From Desulfosalsimonas propionicica (GTDB lineage: Bacteria > Desulfobacterota > Desulfobacteria > Desulfobacterales > Desulfosalsimonadaceae), in the NCBI RefSeq assembly GCF_013761005.1, contig NZ_JACDUS010000014.1:37628-101627 (forward strand): a DNA stretch of 64,000 bases, read 5' to 3'. The translations under genes and the position numbers were made by a program. Shown one piece after another: positions 27,195 through 34,898 of the stretch; the first letter of the stretch is position 1; each line of letters opens with the position of its first letter. The notes under the pieces are model-generated. The model worked only from the letters and a program-made list of their open reading frames with translations, had not been told where the DNA came from and made no database searches.

Positions 27195-28073
27195 TTAGGT
27201 TTTTGTAAGGTAAACAAACATTTTGGCGGCGATGCGGGCGGCGGTGAATTCCGATACCTGGGTGTTGGGGATTTTGGCAAGTTCGGTGATGTCTGCGGCA
27301 ACCACTTTTTTGCCCGAAGCCCCCAGCCGACGCAAAAGCTCCACCATCTGGCGGTAGCTCAGCCCGCCGGGCTCCGGTGTTCCAGTGCCGGGGATCACGG
27401 ACGGATCCAGACCGTCGAGATCCAGGGTCAGGTACACGGTATCCGGCAGGGCGGCAATGGCCTGGTCCATCCAGCAATGATCCAGCGGATCAATGCAGTG
27501 GGCATAAATCGGATTCAAACCTTGATTTTTAACATATACGGCCTCTTCTGCGGAAAAAGACCGGATTCCGGCCTGGACAAAGGGAAGGTGCAGATCGTCT
27601 GCCACCCGGCGCATGACGCAGGCATGGTTTAAGCGGCTGCCGTTGTAAGAGTCGCGCAGATCCAGGTGGGCGTCAATCTGCAACACACCCATATCCGGAT
27701 ATTTTTCAGCCGCGGCTTTTACCGTGGCAATGGTAATGGCATGATCGCCGCCCAAAAACAGGGTAAACTTTCCTGTCTCCAGGCACCGTGCGGAAGCGGC
27801 GCGGATTTCCTCCATTGCGGGCTCAGGCCGGGGTGTGGGCGCAAGCGCCGGCAAAGTGTGGATGCCGACCCGCCCCCAGTGCACAAGGGTTTGCTCGTCC
27901 ACGTCCTCGAGTTCGGCCGATGCGGTGAGCAGGTGAATCGGCCCTTCCCGGCTGCCGATGCCGTAGGAAGGGGCAACTTCGTAGCACACCGGCAAAACGA
28001 GCACCGAGGCCGCATCTATTTCCCGGACCTGCATTTCCGCGCCCCCAAAGGGGACAAACAAGCTGTGACCCAT
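27195..28073 (-). CDS. speB: Agmatinase (ureohydrolase family)
   Basis: Hydrolyses agmatine to putrescine and urea using two Mn2+ ions. The metal-ligand motifs are complete: FLGGDHAIT (His), IDAHLDLRDSYNG (Asp-x-His-x-Asp) and LTLDLDGLDPSVIPGTGTPEPGG (two Asp). The family is also called arginase/agmatinase/formiminoglutamase, but the decarboxylase gene directly upstream points to agmatine. The ATG at 28073 lies 2 bases after that gene's TAA and gives 292 residues. An ATG at 28115 would overlap the neighbour and I reject it, while a later in-frame ATG near 28034 remains possible. No strong ribosome-binding site is visible, fitting translational coupling. Confidence 0.9.
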   Translation of the reverse strand: MGHSLFVPFGGAEMQVREIDAASVLVLPVCYEVAPSYGIGSREGPIHLLTASAELEDVDEQTLVHWGRVGIHTLPALAPTPRPEPAMEEIRAASARCLETGKFTLFLGGDHAITIATVKAAAEKYPDMGVLQIDAHLDLRDSYNGSRLNHACVMRRVADDLHLPFVQAGIRSFSAEEAVYVKNQGLNPIYAHCIDPLDHCWMDQAIAALPDTVYLTLDLDGLDPSVIPGTGTPEPGGLSYRQMVELLRRLGASGKKVVAADITELAKIPNTQVSEFTAARIAAKMFVYLTKT

Positions 28074-28075
28074 GA

Positions 28076-28621
28076 TTATTTCACAAATATGGCGGCTGCC
28101 AGCACCGTGGTCCACAGGCTGCCCTCAGCGCCCAGGGCGGCCTGGCTGACGTGCCTGGAATGAATGATTTTGCCAGACATCTTGTAGATGTCTCTGCGTT
28201 CGTCATAGTCTTTTTCCGGGTCAAACTCGATGCCAAGGGTGGTGGCCAGCATGGATGCGGCCATGTCTTCTGCAAACTCGCCGGCTTCCACCTCGGTCTG
28301 GCCGAAACCGTGATGCTCGGAAAGATAGCCGTAGCGCTCGTTTCCCTCAGGCAGGGCAAGACCGACGCTTGCCACCAGCCGGCGGCCGGGTTCCCGGCTC
28401 TGCTCCCGGGCCATGACACAGTGGGTGATCTCGCCGGGCTCAAGCTTGGCCAGGCCTTTTTCCTTTTCCAGGATCTTGCATCCGGGCGGAAAGATGGAAG
28501 AGACCTGGACCAGGTTCAAATGGGCGATTCCGGCCTCCCTCAGGGCATTTTCAAAAGAGGCCAGGTGCGCTTTATCAATGCCGACCCCCTTGGTAAAAAA
28601 CACATATCGTGGTACATACAT
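28076..28621 (-). CDS. Pyruvoyl-dependent arginine decarboxylase
   Basis: Makes agmatine from arginine. The 181-residue proenzyme carries the self-cleavage motif [12 protein letters not shown] with the Ser-Ser pair at 41-42; cleavage would leave a pyruvoyl group on the new beta-chain start, as in the archaeal enzyme (PvlArgDC). Residues such as the Glu in [21 protein letters not shown] context (about 99-115) follow the family pattern. With agmatinase, 2 bases downstream, and speE at 4.0 kb it makes a route arginine to agmatine to putrescine to spermidine. Start [12 protein letters not shown] is typical, with GGAGAATC upstream. Confidence 0.93.
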   Translation of the reverse strand: MYVPRYVFFTKGVGIDKAHLASFENALREAGIAHLNLVQVSSIFPPGCKILEKEKGLAKLEPGEITHCVMAREQSREPGRRLVASVGLALPEGNERYGYLSEHHGFGQTEVEAGEFAEDMAASMLATTLGIEFDPEKDYDERRDIYKMSGKIIHSRHVSQAALGAEGSLWTTVLAAAIFVK

Positions 28622-28717
28622 GATCAGATTCTCCTGCTTGCAATCGCAGTGTTAAGTTTGATGGCATCGTAAAAAGTTCATCAAAAATAAGTAACTATAT
28701 CAAAGACACCTGCAAAA

Positions 28718-29014
28718 ATGAACCTTAAAATTTCAACCAAACGTCACTGCATCGAAACCGAGGTCAAAGGGCAATACAACAGGGCGGTTTCCAAATATTT
28801 CAAGGCATCGGGCGAAAACGAAAAAAAAGACCTTGAAAACCGCATAGACCTTTTGCATCATGCCATTGAAACACTTGATTTCAGTTCCCTGCGCAGCCGT
28901 TATCCGGACCTGCGCGGTGATTCTTCGGCAGAAATTTGCCTGTTCCGCGATAATGCGGGCGCCATCGGCATAACCATCAATGGAGAGGAAATTGAGACGA
29001 CAAACCCGAATTAA
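28718..29014 (+). CDS. Small hypothetical protein
   Basis: A 98-residue, charged, soluble protein with mixed helix and strand pattern; two-thirds of it (20-60) looks helical (KYFKASGENEKKDLENRIDLLHHAIE is split by charged residues) and the C-terminal part beta-like. I do not recognise a family. Its 3' end overlaps the start of the next gene by 35 bases in another frame, which supports cotranscription with the holin-like gene and the ABC-class ATPase. No clear ribosome-binding site is seen. It is probably real because of the length, codon use and tight packing. Confidence 0.55.
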   Translation: MNLKISTKRHCIETEVKGQYNRAVSKYFKASGENEKKDLENRIDLLHHAIETLDFSSLRSRYPDLRGDSSAEICLFRDNAGAIGITINGEEIETTNPN

Positions 29015-29540
29015 CATACACCGGTTTTCCACAGGCCAAGGACCGGGCCGGGGCCCTTATGACAGCACCCTTTTCCCCATTGTGCTGGCCAAATGGCTGA
29101 TCACAACAGCAGCCGTGTTTGCAGCCGCCTACATGATCGAAAATATTGAGGTGAGCGGATTTTTATCCGCACTCGTTGCAGCCGCGGCCATCGGCCTGCT
29201 CAACCTGTTTTTCCGCCCGGTGCTGCTGGTGCTGACCCTGCCCATTAATGTCATGAGCCTGGGCCTGTTTACCTTTATCATCAACGCGCTGATGTTAAAG
29301 ATTGCATCGGTTCTCACCCCGGGCTTTTTGGTGGTTGGGTTCTGGAGCACGGTTTTTGGCTCCATCATCATCAGTCTCGTGAGCTGGATCCTAAATTCCC
29401 TTCTGGCTGATATCCAGCGCCCCGGCCCGGGTTCCGGACCCGGTTCAGGTCCGGGACAAGGGCCAGGTTCAGGTCGGGGTTCAGGGCCCGGATCAGACGA
29501 TCATATTGACCTGGAAAAACGAGGAGACAGATGGGAGTAA
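28980..29540 (+). CDS. Phage holin family IV (YvlD-type) membrane protein
   Basis: Four transmembrane helices occupy about 35-130 (LAKWLITTAAVFAAAYMIENI; AAAIGLLNLFFRPVLLVLTLP; LGLFTFIINALMLKIA; WSTVFGSIIISLVSWILN), the pattern of the small mycobacterial-type holin family, which is widespread in chromosomes outside phages. Family members are usually 110-125 residues; here there is a basic 30-residue N-terminal leader and a C-terminal tail of repeated Gly-Pro/Gly-Ser units (about 141-172) before a short acidic end. The tail comes from a degenerate tandem repeat in the DNA. The start is uncertain; the ATG at 28980 overlaps the previous gene and a GTG near 29080 would give the usual family length. 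Confidence 0.75.
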   Translation: MERKLRRQTRINIHRFSTGQGPGRGPYDSTLFPIVLAKWLITTAAVFAAAYMIENIEVSGFLSALVAAAAIGLLNLFFRPVLLVLTLPINVMSLGLFTFIINALMLKIASVLTPGFLVVGFWSTVFGSIIISLVSWILNSLLADIQRPGPGSGPGSGPGQGPGSGRGSGPGSDDHIDLEKRGDRWE

Positions 29541-31249
29541 AACCGGCGGATGCGCTGCGCGACCAGCTCAGGCGCATTGACGGCAAGGGTTATAAGGCCT
29601 ACAAGGACATTGCGGGCGGCTATGATTTCAAGAAATTTGCCCTATACATCGATCACGTGCAGGGAGATCCGTATGCCGCCCCGTCGCGTCTGCGCGTGCG
29701 TGTCAGACGCGGGGATTCGGGATTTGCCAAAGACACCACCAAAAACAAAAGCCGCACCATCGCCCTTGGCGATTTTTTAACCCGGCGGTTTTCACAGCAG
29801 AGCCGGCGGCTGTCAAAGGGGAGCCGGGGCAGCGGCAAAGGCGGGGCCATCACCATTGACCGGCCCGGTCAGCAGATCCTTGAGCGAAGCGCATTTCTGA
29901 TCAATGACGATTTTGTGGAAGCCCGATTTTTCATGGGGCTTCCGGCATTGGGCAGAAAAATCGCCGGCCGGGACGCAGAGGCCATGTTTTTTTCCGAGCT
30001 GCCGGAGATTGTCAGCACGTCCCTGTTTTTCTCCGCCCTGGACCCAAAGGCCGTCTACCGGCACATCGAAACCGCGGAAGACGCGGACGCGGCCCGGGCC
30101 ATGCTTTTGGAAAAAGGCCTGATCGCATTTATTGCAGACAACAGTCTGCTGCCCCGCAGAAGCGGAATCGACGACCGCCCCCTGGATGATCCCGGTGCGG
30201 TGCGATTTGCCTCTGATGACACCTACCGGGTCACCCTGGATCTGCCTAATGCCGGAAAAATCGCCGGTATGGGCATTTTTCGCGGCATCAGCCTGATTGT
30301 GGGCGGGGGATATCACGGCAAATCCACCCTGCTCCATGCCCTTGAACGCGGAATTTACAACCATGTACCGGATGACGGCAGACAGTTTGCCGTAACAGTG
30401 AAAAACGCGGTCAAAATCCGGGCCTGCGACGGCAGAAGCATTGCACAAACCGATATTTCCTCATTTATCAGCAACCTGCCCCTGCAAAAGGACACAGCCC
30501 GGTTTTCCACCCAAAACGCCAGCGGCAGCACCTCCCAGGCAGCCAACATCATAGAGGCCGTGGAAGCCGGGGCCGAAGCCATCCTGCTGGACGAGGACAC
30601 ATCGGCCACCAACTTCATGATCCGGGACCGCCGGATGCAGCAGCTGGTGGCCAAGCAAGGCGAGCCCATCACCCCGTTTATCGACAAGGTGCGCCAGCTC
30701 TACACCGAAAAAGGGGTTTCCACGGTGCTGGTCATGGGCGGCTCAGGCGATTACTTCAGCGTGGCCGACCATGTGATCCGGATGACCGAATACCTGCCAG
30801 GGGATGCAACAGATGCGGCCGGACAAATCGCCCAAAGCGACTCCGCCGGGCGGCAGGCCGAGGGCGGAACGCAATTCGGACGGATTGCCGCCCGCATTCC
30901 CCAAGCCCAAAGCATATCCGTGTACCGCCGCAACAAAAAGATGAAAATCGCCGGCAGAGGGGTCCGCGAAATCCTGCTGGGCGAGACAAACGTGGATTTA
31001 AGCGATCTGGAACAAATCGTGGATCCTTCCCAGACCCGGGCCCTGGCCCATGCCGTCTATCATGCCACGGGCTTTATGGACGGCCGCCGATCCCTGCGGG
31101 AAGTGGCTGAAAAAGTGATTGCCGATATTGAAAAAAACGGACTGGATGTGCTCACCCCCTTTGTCACCGGCGATCTTGCGGCAATCCGCGCCATTGACAT
31201 CGCAGGTGCCATCAACCGGATCCGCACCCTGAAGGTGAGCCAGCAATAA
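29531..31249 (+). CDS. Predicted ABC-class P-loop ATPase (COG3044 type)
   Basis: A 572-residue soluble protein of the 'predicted ATPase of the ABC class' family. The N-terminal 240 residues are family-specific. Then comes the P-loop GGGYHGKSTLLHALE (about 257-271), a Walker B-like ILLDEDTSATNFMIRD (about 355-370) and VLVMGGSGDYFSVADHVIRM. No membrane domain. The function of this family is not established; a nucleic-acid role has been suggested from domain resemblance only. GAGGAGACAG precedes the ATG, and the gene overlaps the end of the holin-like gene by 10 bases, so it belongs to the same operon. Confidence 0.85.
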   Translation: MGVKPADALRDQLRRIDGKGYKAYKDIAGGYDFKKFALYIDHVQGDPYAAPSRLRVRVRRGDSGFAKDTTKNKSRTIALGDFLTRRFSQQSRRLSKGSRGSGKGGAITIDRPGQQILERSAFLINDDFVEARFFMGLPALGRKIAGRDAEAMFFSELPEIVSTSLFFSALDPKAVYRHIETAEDADAARAMLLEKGLIAFIADNSLLPRRSGIDDRPLDDPGAVRFASDDTYRVTLDLPNAGKIAGMGIFRGISLIVGGGYHGKSTLLHALERGIYNHVPDDGRQFAVTVKNAVKIRACDGRSIAQTDISSFISNLPLQKDTARFSTQNASGSTSQAANIIEAVEAGAEAILLDEDTSATNFMIRDRRMQQLVAKQGEPITPFIDKVRQLYTEKGVSTVLVMGGSGDYFSVADHVIRMTEYLPGDATDAAGQIAQSDSAGRQAEGGTQFGRIAARIPQAQSISVYRRNKKMKIAGRGVREILLGETNVDLSDLEQIVDPSQTRALAHAVYHATGFMDGRRSLREVAEKVIADIEKNGLDVLTPFVTGDLAAIRAIDIAGAINRIRTLKVSQQ

Positions 31250-31258
31250 AGGGCGTTT

Positions 31259-32629
31259 TTACGCCAGCAGCAGGGTGCAGGCCAGCACGGCAAACATAAT
31301 GCCGGCCGCATCTGCGGTCAGGGCCGCGGCCATGGTATGGCGCACCCTCCGCACCTGCACGGCCCCGAAATAAACCGCCAGCACGTAAAACGTGGTCTCT
31401 GTGGAGCCCTGAAAGGTGGAGACCAGATAGCCGATATAGGAATCCGGCCCCACTGCCGGGTCATTGATGATCGAAGCCAGCACCCCGTAGGCCCCGGAGC
31501 CTGAAAGGGGCCGCAGCAGTGCCATTGGCAGGGCTTCTGCCGGGAGCCCGATTTTTGCCGTCACCGGCCCCAACATGCCCACCATGGCCTCCAAAGCCCC
31601 GGACGCCCGGAACATTCCCACTGCCACCAGGATGGCCACCAGGTAGGGAATAATTTTGACTGCCACATAAAAACCCTCTTTTGCCCCCTCCACAAACACC
31701 TCATAGACCCGAACACCCCGGATCATGCCATAAGCAAGAAAACCCGCCACCAGCCCGGGGATAATCCAGGGAGAAATCACGGTGCCGTAGACAATGGCCA
31801 GCGGGATGATGGCGAGCACGCAGCAAAGCACCGTCAGGCTCACCCAACCGGGATAGCCCGCTGAGGCCGATGCCAGCATGTGGGCATATTCGTGCCCGGG
31901 ATTCAGATCCGAATCCGGATCTGAATTCTGATTCAGGGCATGTTCTTCTCCGGCTCTGGTGCGTTCGGAAACATCCCCTGTGGGATCTGCGGCTGCCGCG
32001 CCTGTCAAAACAGCCGGGGCCGGGGATGAAAACCGCTGGTAGAGCTTGGTTGCGGTGATGGCCACCAGCGTGGAGCCCAGGGTGGCAAACAGGGTGGTGG
32101 GCAGGATTCCGGCCGGGTCTCCGGAGCCCGCAGAGGCCCGCAGGGCGATCACACCGGTGGGCAGCAGGGTGATGCTTGAAGTGTTGATGGCCAGAAAAAG
32201 GGCCATGGCATTGGTGGCCGTGCCCTTCTCGGAGTTGAGCTTGTCGAGTTCCTGCATGGCCCGGATGCCAAAGGGGGTGGCCGCGTTTCCCAGACCCAGG
32301 GCGTTTGCAGACATGTTTAAGATCATGGCGCCCATGGCCGGATGATCCGCGGGCACATCCGGAAACAGCCTTACCATCACCGGCCGCAGCAGACGGGACA
32401 TGACATTTAAAAGACCGCCCTTTTCCGCCACCTTCATCAGGCCCAGAAACAGAGTCATCACCCCGATCAGGCCGATGGCCAGTTCCACCGCACCGGCCGC
32501 CGAGTCCACCACGGACCGGGACAAGGCCTCGATGGGCATGGCATCCCCGGTTTGCGGGCCGCCCAATAGCTGGCGGACGGCGGCAAACAAAAACGCGATC
32601 ATCACAATGGCAAAAAATATCACATTCAT
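31259..32629 (-). CDS. Nucleoside-recognition (SpmA-SpmB fused) membrane protein
   Basis: A 456-residue polytopic protein in which an SpmA-like half (1-195, with MILNMSANALGLGNAATPFG) is joined to an SpmB-like half (about 245-456, with VKIIPYLVAILVAVGMFRASGA). Both halves are named spore maturation proteins in Bacillus, but the family is common in non-spore-formers and carries the 'nucleoside recognition' gate domain. The linker between the halves (about 195-245) is hydrophilic and low complexity with Asp/Asn/Pro runs. The molecular function is unresolved; a transporter role is plausible. The gene is followed 11 bases later by the convergent end of the ATPase gene and is 12 bases after the methyltransferase stop. 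Confidence 0.88.
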   Translation of the reverse strand: MNVIFFAIVMIAFLFAAVRQLLGGPQTGDAMPIEALSRSVVDSAAGAVELAIGLIGVMTLFLGLMKVAEKGGLLNVMSRLLRPVMVRLFPDVPADHPAMGAMILNMSANALGLGNAATPFGIRAMQELDKLNSEKGTATNAMALFLAINTSSITLLPTGVIALRASAGSGDPAGILPTTLFATLGSTLVAITATKLYQRFSSPAPAVLTGAAAADPTGDVSERTRAGEEHALNQNSDPDSDLNPGHEYAHMLASASAGYPGWVSLTVLCCVLAIIPLAIVYGTVISPWIIPGLVAGFLAYGMIRGVRVYEVFVEGAKEGFYVAVKIIPYLVAILVAVGMFRASGALEAMVGMLGPVTAKIGLPAEALPMALLRPLSGSGAYGVLASIINDPAVGPDSYIGYLVSTFQGSTETTFYVLAVYFGAVQVRRVRHTMAAALTADAAGIMFAVLACTLLLA

Positions 32630-32640
32630 TACAGCAGGCC

Positions 32641-33777
32641 TTAAAACAGGCTTTTCTGAACCGGGGCCGACGGTTCAGGTTTTTCCGGTGTTTGAGCGGA
32701 TTCGGCGTGCCCGCCATTGAAGAGGCCGGCAGGTGGGGCGTCATTATAGCCGACCACAAAACGCCCCGGCTCCGGCACGTGCACTTTGTGCGGGTAAAAA
32801 AATCGCAGGGTGTTTTCCTGACGGGTCATCACTGGAAAACCGTAATGCGCATTCATGTATTTCAAGGGCTTGCCATCGGCCTTTTTCGCAGCTGCAAAAT
32901 CCATGTGCGCACGGAGCCGGTCGTCAATCACCTGTCTTGCAAAATCCGGGATCTCCCGGCTCTTTTTTTCCATGACCGGATAAAAATCCTTTTCCATTTC
33001 CACGCCCGCGCTGTTTCTGGCTGCGGCCATGGCTGCAAACAGGGTGGTGCCGGTGCCGGCAAAGGGATCGAGCACAGTGTCTCCGGCCACGGAATACATG
33101 CTGATCAGCCGGTAGGGCAGCGCAAACGGAAACGCGCCGCTTCGCTTGCGAAGATTTTTTTCCACCAGGTCCTGTCGGGTTCCCTTGAGATCAAACCAGA
33201 TATCCGAGAACCACTGGTTGCGCTCCTCCCAGAAATAGGCGCTCTGCTGGCGGTACAGACGCTGATCCGCGCCGTTAAAATCCCGCTTGGCCCCTTTTCT
33301 GAAAATCAGCACGTATTCATGCTCCAACGTCACGTAAGCCCCGGCCGGCAGCATGCCAGAGCCCATGAACTTGTTGGGCGCGTTTGTCTGCTTGCGCCAC
33401 AGCACCGCTGGCAACGGATACATGCCCAATGTTATAAAGGCCTGCATTATCCGGGAATGATTGGGATACAAAGAAAAAATATCGCTGATTTTGCGCACGG
33501 CATCACCGATATTGATACAGGCAAACCCGCCCGGCGCAAGCACCCGGCACACCTCCTGCCAGACAGAGTCCAGCACTTGGTGCATCTGCTCAAAAGCACC
33601 CCACCCGTTTCCGGCTTCCAGGCTTTGGGCAACGGCCGGCTCCAGGTGCGAAAAGGTTTCATCCCACATCCCGATCATGGGATAAGGCGGGGAGGTCACC
33701 ACCAATTCCACGCTCTGATCGGCCAGAAAATCCATTTCCCGGCTGTCGGCAAACCAAATATGGTGGCCGGTTTCCAT
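32641..33777 (-). CDS. DNA methyltransferase, TSPPY type, no partner nuclease
   Basis: A 378-residue amino-methyltransferase of the N4-cytosine/N6-adenine class. The catalytic motif TSPPY is at 28-32 and the SAM-binding motif DPFAGTGTTLFAA around 232-244, an order (motif IV before I) of the beta-type enzymes. No restriction endonuclease or specificity subunit is next to it; neighbours are a LOG-family protein and a membrane protein. So it is an orphan methylase, possibly epigenetic. The ATG at 33777 overlaps the LOG gene's TGA by one base (TGATG). The last 50 residues are a Pro/Glu-rich tail ending KSLF. Target sequence cannot be read from the protein. Confidence 0.9.
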   Translation of the reverse strand: METGHHIWFADSREMDFLADQSVELVVTSPPYPMIGMWDETFSHLEPAVAQSLEAGNGWGAFEQMHQVLDSVWQEVCRVLAPGGFACINIGDAVRKISDIFSLYPNHSRIMQAFITLGMYPLPAVLWRKQTNAPNKFMGSGMLPAGAYVTLEHEYVLIFRKGAKRDFNGADQRLYRQQSAYFWEERNQWFSDIWFDLKGTRQDLVEKNLRKRSGAFPFALPYRLISMYSVAGDTVLDPFAGTGTTLFAAMAAARNSAGVEMEKDFYPVMEKKSREIPDFARQVIDDRLRAHMDFAAAKKADGKPLKYMNAHYGFPVMTRQENTLRFFYPHKVHVPEPGRFVVGYNDAPPAGLFNGGHAESAQTPEKPEPSAPVQKSLF

Positions 33778-34436
33778 CACGGATGCTGGATCTGTATGCC
33801 CTGCCGGACAATCTCCAGGACCTCGGCAGGGTCATCTGTCAAATGAATAATGTCAAGATCTCCGGGCGAAATCGTCTGATGGGACAGAAGCTGATCTTTG
33901 ATCCATTCCACCAGACCACTCCAGTAGTCCCGGCCGAACAAAATCACCGGCAGGGGCGCGATCCGGTCGGTCTGGATCAGGGTGACGGCCTCAAACAGCT
34001 CATCGAGTGTGCCAAAGCCCCCGGGCATGATCACATAGGCGGACGCGTACTTGACAAACATAACCTTGCGGACGAAAAAATACTTGAATTCCACCTGAAT
34101 ATTGGCAAATTCATTGGGCACCTGCTCCCTGGGCAACTTGATGTTTAATCCCACGGATTCGCCGCCCTTGCCTGCCGCGCCCTTGTTGGCCGCTTCCATG
34201 ATCCCGCCGCCGCCGCCGGTGATCACGGCAAAACCGTTTTGCGCAAGTATTCCGGCCAGTTCCATTGCTTTCTGATAATAGGGGTTGTCGGCTGTCATCC
34301 GGGCAGAGCCAAATATGCTCACAGCCGGGCCAAGGTCATATAAGGCCTCGACACCATCGACAAATTCCCCCATGATCTTAAACAGCCGCCAGGCTTCAGT
34401 TAGCTTGATATCTTCGACTATGTGCTGCTTTTCCAT
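33777..34436 (-). CDS. LOG family nucleotide phosphoribohydrolase-like protein
   Basis: A 219-residue protein with the lysine-decarboxylase-like Rossmann fold now known as LOG (TIGR00730). The signature GGGGGIMEAANKGA (about 73-86) and PGGFGTLDELFE (about 139-150), including the catalytic Glu, are complete. Characterised members cleave nucleoside 5'-monophosphates to a base and ribose phosphate; the bacterial role is often nucleotide salvage. Its stop codon overlaps the methyltransferase ATG by one base, so these two and perhaps the SpmAB-like gene form an operon with nucleotide themes. Confidence 0.9.
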   Translation of the reverse strand: MEKQHIVEDIKLTEAWRLFKIMGEFVDGVEALYDLGPAVSIFGSARMTADNPYYQKAMELAGILAQNGFAVITGGGGGIMEAANKGAAGKGGESVGLNIKLPREQVPNEFANIQVEFKYFFVRKVMFVKYASAYVIMPGGFGTLDELFEAVTLIQTDRIAPLPVILFGRDYWSGLVEWIKDQLLSHQTISPGDLDIIHLTDDPAEVLEIVRQGIQIQHP

Positions 34437-34544
34437 GTCCAGACCTTTCTTCTAAATGATAAGCATTCGGCTTTAGTAGCAATCCGGCTATGGGTTGTCA
34501 ATTGTTTAAACACCCGGTTCAGGCGATATCCGGCAATGATTTAG

Positions 34545-34574
34545 TTGACAGGATAAAGGGCAACGTGTTAAAAT
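34545..34574 (+). promoter_or_regulatory. Candidate sigma70 promoter of ptsHI
   Basis: A perfect TTGACA at 34545-34550 and TAAAAT at 34569-34574 are spaced by 18 bases, 32 bases before the ptsH start, in an AT-rich leader. It is a good match for a strong housekeeping promoter. Confidence 0.65.
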
Positions 34575-34605
34575 TATAAAATAATATTAACAAATTATCA
34601 ACAAT

Positions 34606-34887
34606 ATGAATCATTTGGACAATCACTTGACAAAAACCGTCACCGTTATCAATGAACTCGGCCTGCATGCCAGGCCTGCAGCCATGATTGCAAGGCTTGC
34701 CATGAAAGCCGAATCCGGCGTCTGGCTGATCAAGGACGACGAAGAAGTCGATGCCACAAGCATCATTGATATTCTCTCAATTTCCGGCACCAAGGACTCC
34801 CGGATCACCCTGAGAATAGAAAATTCCTCAGACAACGAAATTCTACAAGAAATCAGCAAGTTATTTGAAGACGGCTTTGAGGAGTAA
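34606..34887 (+). CDS. ptsH: Phosphocarrier protein HPr
   Basis: A 93-residue HPr. The phosphorylatable His is H21 in LGLHARPAAMIARLA, and a serine in the position of regulatory Ser46 is present (S52 in ATSIIDILSIS), so control by an HPr kinase is possible. It accepts phosphate from enzyme I, encoded 11 bases downstream. No EIIA, EIIB or EIIC gene is close by, so the pair may act in regulation and not sugar uptake, as proposed for other proteobacteria with incomplete PTS. The N-terminus is about six residues longer than usual and lacks an obvious ribosome-binding site. Confidence 0.93.
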   Translation: MNHLDNHLTKTVTVINELGLHARPAAMIARLAMKAESGVWLIKDDEEVDATSIIDILSISGTKDSRITLRIENSSDNEILQEISKLFEDGFEE

Positions 34888-34898
34888 TCACTCTTATT

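Noticed and set aside
32692..33846. 384-codon plus-strand frame opposite the DNA methyltransferase
   Set aside because: Antisense to TSPPY and DPFAGTGTT motifs of a certain gene; no start signal.
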